The notes: generated by a model not told the origin, from the sequence alone. A stretch of 64,000 nucleotides of DNA from Phlebotomus papatasi (GCF_024763615.1 NC_077224.1:51160712-51224711); one strand, 5' to 3'; counted from the first letter of the stretch, positions 34,300 to 46,122 are shown. Numbers and translations are program-made.

Positions 34300-34505
34300 G
34301 GTTCTCAATTAATGTAAAGTTTGAGGCCTCTATCTCTCATAGTTTCCGAGATAATCGACTTTAAAGATTTTCAGACACTTTTATGCATTTCTCATACAAT
34401 TTTTTTTTTCATTTTTAAGTGAAATTTTGCACATATCAAGCCTGAAAGAGGCTCTAAATGGACGTAAAGTTTGAGGCCTCTATCCCTCATAGTTTCCGAG
34501 AGAAT
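34300..34505 (+). repeat. Short direct repeat
   Basis: 'taaagtttgaggcctctat' and 'ctcatagtttccgaga' occur at 34313-34355 and again at 34459-34503, 147 bp apart. Confidence 0.6.
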
Positions 34506-34709
34506 AATTTTTGCTTATGGACTCAGCAAAAATATACAGAAAACGTTGTTTTTTTCCAGCATATTTTCAGTTACATTTGGAGTACAGTAAAATTCCGCAA
34601 GTATGAACATTTGGGGGTTTTGGGGGGCATTGCTGACATTTCTCACTTCTCAAATGTGAACAATATTTTCAAAAACGTAACGGAATTCATGTGAAATACG
34701 TTTACCCAA

Positions 34710-34913
34710 GGGGTAGGTAACTGTGCCGCTCACGGTTCACTCAAGTGTCGATCTGTCGATTTCGTCCAAAAATAGTGCCGATCAGCCGATCTCAGGCCGG
34801 TCTCATGCAGATCTATCGATCTCTGGCCAAATTGTGCCAATCTGCCTATCTGTGGCCAAATTTTGCCGATTTGTCGATTTCGGTTCACTCTGTGAGAGCC
34901 ACTTATTTACCCC
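34710..34913. mobile_element. TIR element N, copy 1
   Basis: GGGTAGGTAACTGTGCCGCTC..GGTTCACTC at the left and 'ggttcactctgtgagagcc..ttatttacccc' at the right are complementary. The interior is a diverged 'cgatctgtcgat / ggccaaattttgccg' tandem. Confidence 0.5.
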
Positions 34914-35929
34914 TTGCGCTTTCCCTAAATTAGGAAAAATAACTTTAAAAAATGTATCAATATAATTCGTTGTTAAATAAATGGATTTTGTTGAAGCAGT
35001 TAATTTAATACGATGATCCATGCAAAACTTTGTTCATAACCTCAAATTTTACATTTTTAATTCCGTCACTCGTATTTGATGAGTGCATATTTGAGGAACT
35101 TGACTGTAAAGCATCCAAGTGACGAGTTCGAGCATTTCGCAAAATATGAGAACAATGACACTTTTTTCTTACATTAAAATGTAATTTTGACCACATTAAA
35201 TTACATTACGACAATTGAGGATTTCTATGGTAAACTATTCGATGTTAATTACGCTTTTATTTTCTATTGATATTTTTTAGTAATCCATCATACAATTTCC
35301 AAATTAAATGAATGAATTTAAAAGTTTTTTTGACTCTGTGAGAAGCGTAAAAATAGGAAATGTTACACCCCTATTTTGACTACATTATAACTATTTTTTG
35401 CCTGCATTACAACTACTGTACAAAAGATTTAAATTTCACTCCCATCTAGATATATTATAGAAAATTTAGCCAGCTCATAAATGATAAAAGTCCAAAACTT
35501 TACTGGAATTGATCTCTGTCTTTCTTGAAAAAAATTACAAAGAACTATTTCTAGTTTTATTTTCCTCAGAAATGAAGAATTTATGGCGTCTCTCTTAAGT
35601 CAAGATCTAGAAAACTTATTTTGAAACTCAAGTATTTATTTTATTCAATTCCTTTTTCTTTTGTATTCACCTCCTGTGTTGCGGAAAATTTGCGGATGAA
35701 GCAATTGTCCATCCTTTGGGGTTCAACCATAAAAATTACTTAAATGGAAATAATCCAATTATGTAGAATTTTCAATGGAATGAAAAATGTTTCGAGGTAG
35801 AAAAAAAAGAGGAACAAATATAGGAAATGGACTAAATAAAAAAAAATTAAACATTCGACAGAGAAAATAAAATATAATCTTGAGCCATAAGAAAATATTC
35901 ATGAAGAAAAGTTCTTGGTGCTAAAAAGG
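34914..35929. other. Unassigned AT-rich sequence
   Basis: No gene, RNA or known repeat recognised. Confidence 0.3.
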
Positions 35930-37050
35930 CAAAGTGTGGGAAAGTTTTTGGCTTGGAATATATTCAATCCCACCCAAACCCCTCAAACCGCCCCCTCAAA
36001 TGTAAGGGCTGCCTTTTTTTGCACCTGAAAATTGTGTCTAAACATTTATCTGTGTTTTGTCGCTGGGGGTGGACAAGAGGGGACTTGGAGCGTGTGAGAA
36101 AAATGATGCCGATGCGGGTTTTCCTCCCTTTCGTAATCATTAAACAAAGATCACACACTTTCTCCCAAGCCTGCGCACTCCATGGCCAGGAATTCTCTGG
36201 GGATGCCACCTCTCTCAAGAAGAGCACAACCCCAGTCTATTTGGCGTACAACGTCCAGTCGTGATGTGGGTCGATTAGGGTAAAAGTGTTCCATGATATT
36301 TTAGTAAGTGAAATTTATCATTTGTACTTTAACTCTGAGATCTGCTGGACCGTGCAAATTTCAGTGGGGGATTTTTCTCAAGTGGCCCCAAGAGTTCACA
36401 GTGTTAACCCAAAAGAAGTTCCGTGTTTTCCATTGGAAAAATCATCTCGAAATAGGACAAAAATAATAGAAATAAGAATGGAAAAAATCAATAATTGCTT
36501 CATATTTCTACCCATTCCCCATGGGGATGTTGTCTCACTGATGGGCTTCAAAGGGGGGAGGGTGGCAATTTCCTGTCATAATTTCCCATTTCACGTGATG
36601 TGTGAGCGATGGTGTGCTTTTTTTCCAAAAGAAGACCAAGAAAAAAATTATTGCGGGCCCTTTTTCTCAGTCCATGGAAAAATAATCCCCCTTAAGAGAA
36701 GTTTTGGCATTCCTCAGCTCTTAATTCTCCCAATTTGAGACACTTCTATACTCTTCAACCCCGGAAAATCAAATTAAAATTAACCTCTCAATTTATCCAA
36801 CTTTCCTCTTTTGCCACAAAAACATTCTCATCTGTCTCACGAACAATTTGGTCAATAATTGCAAAACTTTACCATATTGAACATCCATCTTCATCTCTTG
36901 TGTGCAGATTTTGTCAATGGATTTTTCTTTTAGCATCATCACTCAACCCCAGAGAAAAGTTCTTTATCCTCAAATTTTCCATGGGAAGACCGGGGAGTGG
37001 ACTGAAAACCTCCCCCCAAAAAAAGTATATTTCACTTTGAGTTGAAAAAA
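35930..37050. other. Non-repetitive, GC-richer block 1
   Basis: About 1.1 kb with no inserted elements, balanced base use and several open frames of 87-150 codons on both strands that lack domains. It could be conserved non-coding DNA or an untranslated exon of an unseen transcript. Coding function is not supported. Confidence 0.35.
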
Positions 37051-37490
37051 AAAATAAGAGATACACAGAAGAATTTGCGAGAATTTGTCAGTGAATGAAA
37101 CGAGGGGTGAATAACTTCTGAAAGTGATTGCGTTTGCATTTTGAAATGTTCAAGCGTTTGCGATTAAAATTGCTGTATTGTGGTATTAAATTTGCTTTCA
37201 CTTGCGAAAATTAAAATTGAAACCTCAGAAAGGGCCTTAACCTCCCCAAGTAGATAAATTCCAACACTTTTATTACGAAAAAGAATTATTTACTTGAAAG
37301 AATTTCCCTTCTTGAATCTTCATTTTTTTTTTCAAAGTAGAACTGCAGGTGCAAGAGGGTTTGCACTTGAGAATCGTGGGTAGAGATTCTGTAATACGAG
37401 CTTCAGACCTAAGGGCCTTGACAGACTTAAGGTTTAGCCGAGAGACGGCTTAGCGTAATTATATTCAAAATAATGGTTTAGCCACATTTA

Positions 37491-38069
37491 CAGTAGACTC
37501 TTCGATATCCAGCACCTCGATATCCGGGTGACAGCTGCCAAACACTGGCGGTTGATATATTCAAAATTATTTTCACTAAACATGAAGTTTGTCCAGAGTG
37601 AATTAAAGTATTATTAACATTGTATCGAAGTTTTTAATACATAATTGTGATAAAAAATGAAACATAAGCACACCATGAAGAAAATTCTCTTTTTCTTTGT
37701 CAGACAGATAATAAATTCACACTGCACAAAATAGAAAAACCGTTTATCATTCAAAAAACCTAAATGTCATTTTGTCCCCCAGTCAGCCGGATATCTAAGA
37801 GTCTACCCAAGAAGCAAAATAGCTGCCTTATAGAACCAAGTATTAAACAAGTCTTTTAGTGCACTTTTAAAAGACTTAAAGTGAGAATTTTCTTTTGGAA
37901 TTCCTATAGAAGCTCTTAAGATCCTTAAGAGTGCGCCACTGTACTCTTAGTAATCTCAGTGATGGAACCAAGAGCGTTATAAGCAAATAAAAAGATTTTT
38001 GGTTCTATAGTACCTTACTTAAGGAATCCTACAAGACTATATTAAGAAAAAAATGCTTCTTGGGTACTG
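37491..38069. mobile_element. TIR family E, copy 4 (nested and itself interrupted)
   Basis: CAGTAGACTCTTCGATATCC at the left and 'ggatatctaagagtcta|ctg' at the right, flanked by TA (37489-37490, 38070-38071). The right end is split after TA by the element at 37806-38064. Removing that element restores GAGTCTACTG. Confidence 0.75.
37806..38064. mobile_element. Innermost nested TIR element
   Basis: 259 bp, CCCAAGAAGC ... GCTTCTTGGG, with TA duplicated at 37804-37805 and 38065-38066. The interior is rich in 'cttaag' words. No frame. Confidence 0.75.
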
Positions 38070-38123
38070 TATATCATTTTCCACTAAGCCGTTTCTCGGC
38101 TTAAGTCCTAAGTATGTCAAGGA

Positions 38124-38262
38124 CCTAAGGGCCTCGACAGACTTAAAGATTAGCCGAGAGATGGCTTAGCATAATTATAATAGAAATAATTGTCAAACTA
38201 CGTTTCCGTTATTTTCCACTAAGTCGTCTCTCGGCTTAAGTCGTGTGTCTAGGGCATAAGGC
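38124..38262. mobile_element. TIR element Y, copy 2 (intact)
   Basis: 139 bp, 'cctaagggcctcgacagac' ... 'tcgtgtgtctagggcataagg', with inner arms 'tagccgagag' and 'ctctcggctta'. It abuts copy 1. Confidence 0.7.
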
Positions 38263-38339
38263 TTACCCATAAGGCTTAACTTCTCTAATTTCTTATCGGT
38301 CAAAATTTTTTAGAAAATTTTGTCTTAAGAAATAGACTA

Positions 38340-38690
38340 CAGTAGACTCTCGCTAATTCGGCCTTTTCAAGATCGGGCTGCTTTTTAATTTGGGCGGCAG
38401 TTAAATTCGAAAAAAGCTTATTGACCGAATTTGATTATAATTATCAAATGAAGCAAATATCCTTAAATTTGCCATAGTTTGTCTTAGTTATGATGTGATT
38501 TTGCATTATTGAGGGGTTTTCATGAAATTTACAATAAATATGAGTTTGTAATTTGTAAACTTGATAATGTGCAATGTTCATGCAGATGAATTTAAAAAAT
38601 TTTTGAATTTCAAATAATTTAACGCTCAAATTTCTCTATAATTCGGGTGACATTTCGGTTCCAAATACCCGATTTTAAGAGAGTCTACTG
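38340..38690. mobile_element. TIR family E, copy 3
   Basis: CAGTAGACTCTCGCTAATTC ... AAGAGAGTCTACTG flanked by TA; same interior as copy 1 ('ttgtcttagttatgatgtga'). Confidence 0.8.
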
Positions 38691-38942
38691 TATTAGGGGG
38701 AATTAATCTATGTGGATCAGAAGAACAAATTAACTTGGTTGCTAATTAGGATTTTAAGACCTTCGAAAACTAGGCTAAACCTCTAGTCTGAAGACGGTCT
38801 AAGTGAAGAGACGGATTTACCGAAAAATGAACGATCACCAAGTTGGTAAAAATAGTATAATGCATTCTTTAACCGAAAAAAATGTCATCATAGCTTTAAA
38901 AATCTATCTGAACCGAGCTTATATCACTTACAGAATCTCTAC

Positions 38943-39312
38943 CCTATAGGGGAATTCTGTAATGATATGACAATGTCATTGACAAGTTTTCATGGCGAAT
39001 TCAGAAGCGGGACATTATTATAGTCCAGAGGCGTGCAAGAACCGTTGAAACCGAATAAACGTCAAATGAAACATGTACGTCAATGGCCAAAACGCTACCA
39101 GAACAAACTTATTTTGACGTTTATTCGGTTTTCAATGGTTCTTGCACACCTCTGTTATATAGTCCATTGACCATCGAATTGGCAACGCAAGGAGCTCCAT
39201 AAAGCTCTTAGTAACTGATATGAATCTTATTTTCGATTAATATATCCGAATTTACCGCATAAAAATATTTAAATTTGTCATATGACATTGTCATACCGTT
39301 ACAGAATTATCC
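38943..39312. mobile_element. TIR family I, complete copy with nested hAT-like element
   Basis: GGGGAATTCTGTAATGATAT..GACAATGTCAT at the left, 'atgacattgtcataccgttacagaattatcc' region at the right. About 240 bp without the nested insertion at 39026-39154. Confidence 0.7.
39026..39154. mobile_element. hAT-like TIR element nested in family I
   Basis: Arms of about 41 bp start CAGAGGCGTGCAAGAACC and end GGTTCTTGCACACCTCTG. Flanks TTATAGTC and TTATATAGTC approximate an 8-bp duplication. CAG..-type ends with 8-bp duplications are characteristic of hAT elements, unlike the TA-inserting majority here. Confidence 0.65.
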
Positions 39313-39337
39313 TTCTGGATTGCATTCAATCTGTATT

Positions 39338-39940
39338 GGAGTTATGTATATGAATAGTTTCAACTGCAATAATTTTAACATGAATTTTGATATTGGCGTA
39401 TTTGACGTAAAATTATAAAGATAAAAGAAATTTACCGTTTATCAGTTCACAACCGATTTATAAATCAATCAAAAAATCCCCCAAAATAGCATGGGAATAA
39501 TATACATAATTGATTTTCTGATAAAAAATATTTTTTGGTTTAGAATCGATGCATTACCGGTTAAGGGCGTTGCCAGGATAGTAAGAACCGGGCCAGATTT
39601 GAAAATATTTGAGAAAAATATTTTTAGACCTTTGGAGAATTGGAGTTATGTATATGAATAGTTTCCACTGCAATAATTTTAACATGAATTTTGATATTAG
39701 CATATTTGACGTAAAATTATAAAAATAAAAGTAATTTACCGTTTACCGATTCACAACTGATTATTAAATCACTCAGAAAGTGTTCGATAATACCATAGAA
39801 ATTATACAATTGATTTTCTGATTAAAATTAGTTTTCGATTTAGGACCGATTCATTACTGCTCAAGTGGGTAGCCAGGATAGTAAGAGCCGGGTCAGATTT
39901 GAAAATATTTGATGAAAAATATTTTTAGACCTTTGGAGAA
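39338..39940 (+). repeat. Tandem duplication of a 304-bp unit containing repeat U
   Basis: 'ggagttatgtatatgaatag' opens units at 39338 and 39642. Both include the start of repeat U, 'gccaggatagtaagaaccggg'-type words and 'agacctttggagaatt'. The copies differ at scattered bases. Confidence 0.75.
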
Positions 39941-40584
39941 TTATTTCGTTTTTTTTTCTAACACAAAGAACCAAGTTTCCCGAATAAAATCTCAAAAATT
40001 TAATTGTAATAGATTCTTTATGAATTTGAACTTTTTAAAAAATCTTACATAAAGTCCTTTACTGGGACTTTTTGAAAAAAGAAAACAACACATAGAAACT
40101 GTTTTTTGATCTACTTATTCGATGATTTAAACAATCGGACGGATTTAGGCTCAAAAATTCCGGGAAATTGTTGAAAAATTTAATCAAAATGCTTTTTCGA
40201 GTTTCTAAAGCTTTTTACAAACTCAATAATTCATTCATTACTGAACCGATTTTGATTTTCCTAAAAAGTGATCAAAAGTCCTTTAAAAAATCTAATTGAT
40301 TTTTTTTGATATTAGATTCTTTCCAATGTTTCTTTACAGAAATTCACCATGAATTTCTTTTTAACTAAATTGAAAGATTTTGGGTTTTATAAGGTAAGTT
40401 TCATAAGATTTAACAAAAGATCTTTGAAGCCGTAAAGGTCCTTTTTAGAGTTTTAAAATTACCTTTAATATATTTTTTTTATTTATTGAATATCATGTAG
40501 GGCGGGGGGAGCAACGTACCATCTCTTCCTCTTTCTCTTCCTCACTACGCCATTCTTACCAATCTAGATACTATTAGCACCAGT
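39941..40584. other. Unassigned AT-rich sequence
   Basis: No gene or repeat ends recognised. Ends with a polypyrimidine tract near 40520-40550. Confidence 0.3.
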
Positions 40585-40589
40585 TCAGT

Positions 40590-40715
40590 CTTGTCATAAA
40601 TACTAAGAACTTTCCAAGGGATCCAAACATGATATCATTTGGTTGAGAAGTACCTCCTCCAGAGCCTTTTCAACCTGTGACCTTGAAAACCCGTTATTAG
40701 GACTGACTTAACTAT
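40590..40715 (+). repeat. Dispersed repeat U, 3' part
   Basis: 'cagtcttgtcataaatac..aacatgatatcatttggttgag..ccttgaaaacccgttattagg', matching the end of other U copies. Confidence 0.5.
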
Positions 40716-40784
40716 ATTTTTCATTCTCCACCCTCTACTATGCTATTTTGTAGCACCACCAATTTTTTTCTCTACAGATTTGGC

Positions 40785-40915
40785 CCTGGCAAGGGGCAGC
40801 ATGACTTTTCCTATGTTTCCCATATGTTTCTATCATGCCGAAAAAACTTTTGAGTTTATTATCTGTATTCTGTCATTGTAGAATGAATTAGCAAATAATG
40901 CAAAAACACAATGAA
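40785..40915 (+). repeat. Dispersed repeat V, uninterrupted copy
   Basis: 'catgacttttcctatgtttc' through 'ctgtcattgtagaatgaatt', continuous across the site where element Q sits in the other copy. Confidence 0.65.
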
Positions 40916-40953
40916 AGCCATTAAGGATTCAGTAGTAAGTACTTAAGTACTTA

Positions 40954-41013
40954 AGTCTACTCGACCACTGAAGAAGGTCTACATCCAGACCGAAAGCTCT
41001 GGGCAAAATAGAA
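40954..41013 (+). ncRNA. Hammerhead-ribozyme-like motif 1
   Basis: Core CTGAAGA at 40968-40974, stem II GGTCT (40976-40980) paired with AGACC (40987-40991) around loop ACATCC, then GAAA at 40992-40995. AGCT at 40995-40998 is a palindrome that would form stem III between two molecules. The predicted cleavage base is C40999, and TGG (41000-41002) pairs with CCA (40965-40967) as inner stem I. One extra A (40975) separates the core from stem II; the same extra residue is known from a plant viroid hammerhead. About 60 bp downstream is shared with motif 4. Confidence 0.5.
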
Positions 41014-41384
41014 AATTTGTTTTTCTTCTTGAGGTGAAATAAATTTCCGCTGGCGATTATCGAAGGTGTCCCCATAGAAGTCTAATCATTATTTTGATTT
41101 TAATTGTATTATATAAAAAAATAATTAAATTTGTATTATTAAATTAAATTAAATTAAGACGTCTCTTGGCTTAAGTCGTAAATGGTTTTAAGGCATTAGA
41201 TAGAGTTGGAGGATCTTCATTAAAGTTTATTTTTAGGAAGAGAAGGTGGTGATCAATTGATGGTTCAGTACAGGTACTCGAAAGTCCTGGACACGATTTT
41301 TCTTTAAATTCCATTAAAGTCGCAATGCAGATGAAAAGGGGTAGCAAAGTGTCTCACTTTTTTAAAATGTACTCATTTTTTTTT

Positions 41385-41530
41385 AAATTGACGGTTCATA
41401 ACCGGATCGCACCGATTTATGTATCACTTAAAATATCGCGCAAAATATTTAAGAAGTACTACGAAAACTACAATTGAAAATTGGGTAAAAATCGGTTTTC
41501 GGTCCATAACCGGTTTAATACCTAGACAAA
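41385..41530 (+). repeat. Dispersed repeat U, partial
   Basis: 'gacggttcataaccggatcgcaccgattt' to 'ccataaccggttt', diverged. Confidence 0.45.
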
Positions 41531-41809
41531 GCGATTACCAATAGCCAAGAGCAAAACAAAAATTTTCAAGAAAATCAAGAAAATAATATTCAAAATCTCA
41601 GGAAGTTGAAAAGTTCTAGTGGTAATGTGTAGTTATAAGCAGACGTTAGACGTTTCCCAGTTGACTATAAAAATTCTGAATTGACCTACTGATTAAACCC
41701 ATACCAAGGGTCGAAAGCTTTGGAGTAAAATTTTGAGTTTTTAACTGAGGAAAAAGCTGGCCCTGACGAACAGAAGATCTGAATCCAATATATTCCATCT
41801 GATACCCCA
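41531..41809. other. Unassigned sequence between U fragments
   Basis: Nothing recognised. Confidence 0.25.
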
Positions 41810-41960
41810 CCTATACAGGTTCAATACCACTTGAAATCGATTCAGTCTTATTAGAAATTCCAAGACCTTTTCAATGATCTCAAACATGATCCCATTCAGT
41901 GTAGAAAGGCGCTTTCTATAACCAATTTAACCTATGACCATGAAAAACCGTAACTATTTA
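41810..41960 (+). repeat. Dispersed repeat U, 3' part
   Basis: 'tacaggttcaataccacttg' to 'gaccatgaaaaaccgtaac'. Confidence 0.5.
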
Positions 41961-42169
41961 GCTAGTGTGTTTCGGAAAATTTCTAGTAATCCTTAAAATG
42001 TTAAAGTACAACTGTAATCCTATTTTTGTTTATCATCAATATAATTTATTATATTTAATTTTTTTTTTAAATTAAGAGAAAAACAACAGGATTTTCACCT
42101 AAAAATTTCTTACAATAAAACAAGTTACTTTTAGCCCCTTAAAGAAAAATAAAAAGTCGTGATGTGCGT

Positions 42170-43150
42170 TTTACCAGTATTTGGAGAGTTATGTTGGCCC
42201 CAGAGATGAAATGTTGGCCCAAAATGGGGAGAATTGAGGGGGTGTTTGTGAAACAGTTGAAAATTTCTGGTTGGCTACCCAAAAGCTCCGATATGCTCGC
42301 TTTTCTTCATATGGCAAAAGCAAACAATTGAGGCAGGAATTTAATTTTTTCCCTCTCACTCACCCACTATAGTTTCCCCATTTGAGGGGAGCACAATGTG
42401 AGGAGTGCAGATGAAGGTTTTCTCTTCACTCTTCTCCTGGGGGAAAATGGTTTGGGATTGTGGAAACCCGCGTCTCTAAATTTCACCCTGCATTGTATCC
42501 CCACAATGTGAATGTGTATGTGTGTGTTTGAATGGGGTTGAATGGGGAAGAGAAACCAGCAGCTGTTCACAATATTTGAGTACTTCCTGCTGCAGTTCCC
42601 GCTCACAATCACCAACGCTTTTCTTTCAATAGTGAAAATTGTGAACTTTTATCGTGTTTTCCCGATCAACATGGATTAAATTTCCCCCCCAAATGTCCTC
42701 TCTCATCAGCTTCCGTGCCAATCCCCCAATAATGTGAGTCAGGGGGGGAGATGAATGATGTAGTTTTCCACCCAGAATCACCCTCCGCATGATTTTGCAT
42801 AAATTCCAACTCGCCCCGAGGCTTTTGCACTTTAAAGTGACAATCATGCTCTGTAACATGGGATTTCAGCGGAGGAAAAGTCAGTGCTTCATGAAGATCT
42901 TTCTCTTATCGGAATGTCTTCTTCCTCATGTTCCTTTCTGCAAAGTCCCTTTTTTTATCAAACAGCCACACATACGTGCCTTGGAAAAGCGAAAGAAATC
43001 CTCTTGGAAATTTAAGGAGAAACGTTTTATACCTTTTCATCCACTTCAACGTCACTAGACTTTATGCGGGAAAAATGCGAACACTTATATCGCTTTCTCA
43101 GATTTTCCCCAGGATATTGATTTTTAGGCCCTAGGGTGATGACATCCCCT
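42170..43150. other. Non-repetitive, GC-richer block 2
   Basis: About 1 kb similar in character to 35.93-37.05 kb: no inserted elements, many G or C runs (for example 'cagggggggag', 'ttccccccc'), open frames of 65-89 codons with no domain. Possible conserved non-coding sequence. Confidence 0.35.
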
Positions 43151-43449
43151 ACGTTCAGTTCCCCTAACAGTGCTCATTTTGCCAAAAACTACGCACTGAA
43201 TAAATAGAAATATTAGAAATATTTTTACAAGTTCTTTTTGTAAAAAATATAAAGGCTATTGACACGCGCAGGTTGGATTAAACTAATCCAGAGAATAGCT
43301 GATGATTAAGAGATAATATTTCGGTGTCTACATAACCGGAGTTTCGGAGTTTCGTTCCTTAAAAATGTTTTGGTCAAAATGTAAAGAGCTTTCTATTGGC
43401 ATAAAATGTCCTTGATGTCCTGAAAATTTAAACAGAATTTCGAAATACA

Positions 43450-44690
43450 ACCAGTCTATTCAGTAATAATATTTCGAAAAAACAAAACTTCTGCAAAACC
43501 AAATTCAAAATTTGGAATCCGGTAAAAATTCCGAAAGTCAAATTCTGGAATTTAAAATTCCGATACTTAAAATCCCGAACACCAAAATCTCGAAAGACAA
43601 AATCCCGAATGAGTTGAAATCTCAATGAGTCAAAATAACAAATAAAACCAAAATCAGGAATAGGCTAAAATCCCAAATTTACCGAAATTCCAAATGTAGC
43701 AAAATCCCGGAAAACCAAAAGCTTAGCCAAAGTCCAAATAAGTCGAAATCCGGAATGGGTTGAAATTCAAAATCCCGAACGAGTTGAAATTTCGAATCGG
43801 TCAAAATCCCGGAAAGCCAAAATCCCAAACTCTAAAATCCAGAAAGTCAAAATCCCGAATCGATCAAAATGAAAAAAAAAAACAATTTCTCGAATGGGAT
43901 AAAATCTCGAATGGGTCTAAATCTCAATGAGTCAAAATAACAAAAAAACCAAAATCAGGAATAGGCTAAAATCCCGAATTTACCGAAATCTCGAACGTAG
44001 CAAAATCCAGAAAAACCAAAAGCTCAAAAGCCAAAGTCCAAATACGTCGAAATCCGGAATGGGTTGAAATTCAAAATCCTGAACGAGTTGAAATTTCGAA
44101 TCGGTCAAAATCCCGGAAAGCCAAAATCCCAAACTCTAAAATCCAGAAAGTCAAAATTCCGAATCGATCAAAATGAAAAAAAAAACAATTTCTCGAATGG
44201 GTCAAAATCCTATATGGGTCAATATCCCTAAAGCCACAGTCCCGAAAGCCTAAATCCCGAATTTTTAAAAGCATCATAGCTACTCCCTTATGGTTTTGTG
44301 ATTTCGATCTGAGGTTTTGACTGTCGAGCTTTTGGCGTTCAGGATATTGTCTGTACAAGATTTTCGGACTCGGGTTTTTTTGAATTTCCGGAAAATCAAG
44401 AATCGATCAAAATCCAAAAAAAAAAATAAAATCTCGAATGGGTCAAAATCCTAATGGGTAAATAATCAAAAAGCTACAGTCCCGAAAGCCAAAATCCCGA
44501 ATTTTGAAAGCGTAATAGCTATTCCCATATGGCTTTGTGATTTCGATCTGTGTTTGGCTTTTTGTGATTTCGATCTATTCGAGGTTTTGACTGTCGAGCT
44601 TTTGGCGTTCTGGATTTTGTCTGTTCAAGATTTTGGCATTCGGAATTTTAGGTTTCGGGATTTTGACAATCGGGATTTTAGTCTATACTT
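43450..44690. repeat. Degenerate minisatellite 6 with 300-bp higher-order repeat
   Basis: Short units such as 'caaaatcccgaatcggtc' (reverse of minisatellite 3). A higher-order unit of 302 bp is duplicated: 'ctcaatgagtcaaaataac' at 43621 and 43923. A further block from 44165 recurs near 44404. The orientation flips after about 44570. Confidence 0.75.
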
Positions 44691-44869
44691 ATTTTATTCT
44701 TCTTAAAATGAAAAAAAAGAATAGTTTTAATATTTTTGAGCCTTTTAACCCTTTTCAGAAATTTTGTTTAATCGAATCTAAACCAACCGTGTGTAAACAT
44801 AATCAGAATTTTTGAAGTTTGTACAGGTTACAGGTGCCTAATCTGTTTTCTACTGTGAAGAAAAAAAAA

Positions 44870-45075
44870 TAAACTATGATATTTTATTTAAAAATCAAAA
44901 TAAAATATGAAACTAAAGCATGGTCCACGCGTAATGAAATATTTAATCTAATTAATTATTTTGTCCTTATTGTGTCCTCTGAGCAAAAATTTTGAATGTA
45001 GTAAATATCTACCTAGTCACAAAAACCCATCGAATCGAAATTTCAAATATTCTATCGGATTAAATGTTTAATTAC
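44870..45075 (+). repeat. Dispersed duplicated segment, copy 1
   Basis: 'aaactatgatattttatttaa' to 'tctatcggattaaatgttta'; repeated in the same order at 45914-46122. Confidence 0.65.
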
Positions 45076-45576
45076 TTGCGGATAATGCTTTTAAAAAAAA
45101 TCCAAGTGAAAAAATCCCATTAATGTGATTCTATTGAAAAATTGTAGGAAAAAAGTTGTTATTTTGTGATAAAGACAGAAAAGCACATGAAATAGGAGTG
45201 ATTACTTAATGATACGACTAGGGGAAGGCACAAGTTAACGCACAGCAGAAAAAGGAAGAGATTAACAATCAAAAGGGCAGGCAAAAAACAAGGAGTTGCT
45301 CAAAAACAAGGCACAAGGCAAAAACATCGGAAGCATGGAATCCCACACAAATAATTCCTTGGTGAGTATTTTCTTTTCTTATCGCTACCCAAACCAAATG
45401 TTTTGGTTGCGATTCTTTGCACCACAACTTTAAATCACAGCTTCTGTTATACAAGACGAAATGTGAATTGAGACAATTTACTTTATATTTAACATTATTA
45501 AATAATACGATATTGTTAAATTCAATTTTGGAAAATTTGAAAATTTATATTTCGAAAATTGATTTTATAAATTTAT
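45076..45576. other. Unassigned AT-rich sequence
   Basis: Nothing recognised. Confidence 0.3.
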
Positions 45577-45820
45577 GGTTCCGGCACACCTTTTAGATCA
45601 GGAAAATTTCATGAAGTCGAATTTCGGATCCTTTTTGCATATGTCTATCGCATTCTCTCGCACTCTTCTTCTTCTCTTGGTCATCACCTCAAATTCAATT
45701 TAGCTCAATCGAATTTGGTATGCGAAAGAAAGAGATAGTCATATACAAAATATGTGAGAAAGAAGAGAAACCGAATTTCGACTTCATGAAATTTTCCTGA
45801 TCTAAAAGGAGTAGAGCCAT
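45577..45820. mobile_element. TIR family C, copy 1
   Basis: GGTTCCGGCACACCTTTTAG ... CTAAAAGGAGTAGAGCC with long complementary arms (GATCAGGAAAATTTCATGAA both ways). Best-preserved member. Confidence 0.8.
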
Positions 45821-45913
45821 TAAAATTTAGTTTATTGTAAGTCATCAGAATAAAATTGAAAAAAATATAATCCTAATGGATCGTTTGAGTTTAAATGAAA
45901 AATTGAAAAATTT

Positions 45914-46122
45914 AAACTATGATATTTTATTTAAAAATCAAAATAATATATAAAAATAACCATCATCTACGCATAATGAAATATTTAGTCTAATTAATTA
46001 TTTTCAAAACCGATTTTACAAAAATAATTCAAAACCGATTTTGAATGTAGGAAATATCTGCCTAGTCACAAAAACGCACCGAACCGAATTTCAAATATTC
46101 TATCGGATTAAATGTTTAATGT
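45914..46122 (+). repeat. Dispersed duplicated segment, copy 2
   Basis: Second copy of 44870-45075, with a local expansion of 'caaaaccgatttt' in the middle. Confidence 0.65.

Larger units (their letters stand above)
37408..38123. mobile_element. TIR element Y, copy 1 (interrupted)
   Basis: Left part 'cctaagggccttgacagac..tagccgagagacggctta' and right part 'actaagccgtttctcggctta..gtcaagg' are complementary and match the intact copy at 38124-38262. It is split by element E4. Confidence 0.7.

Noticed and set aside
33865..34308. 147-codon Arg/Lys-rich frame
   Set aside because: Created by tandem CpG-rich units; both strands are open, so no coding inference.
36286..36738. 150-codon plus-strand frame in block 1
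   Set aside because: No recognisable domain, no splice partners and stop-poor G/C-richer DNA. Coding is unsupported.
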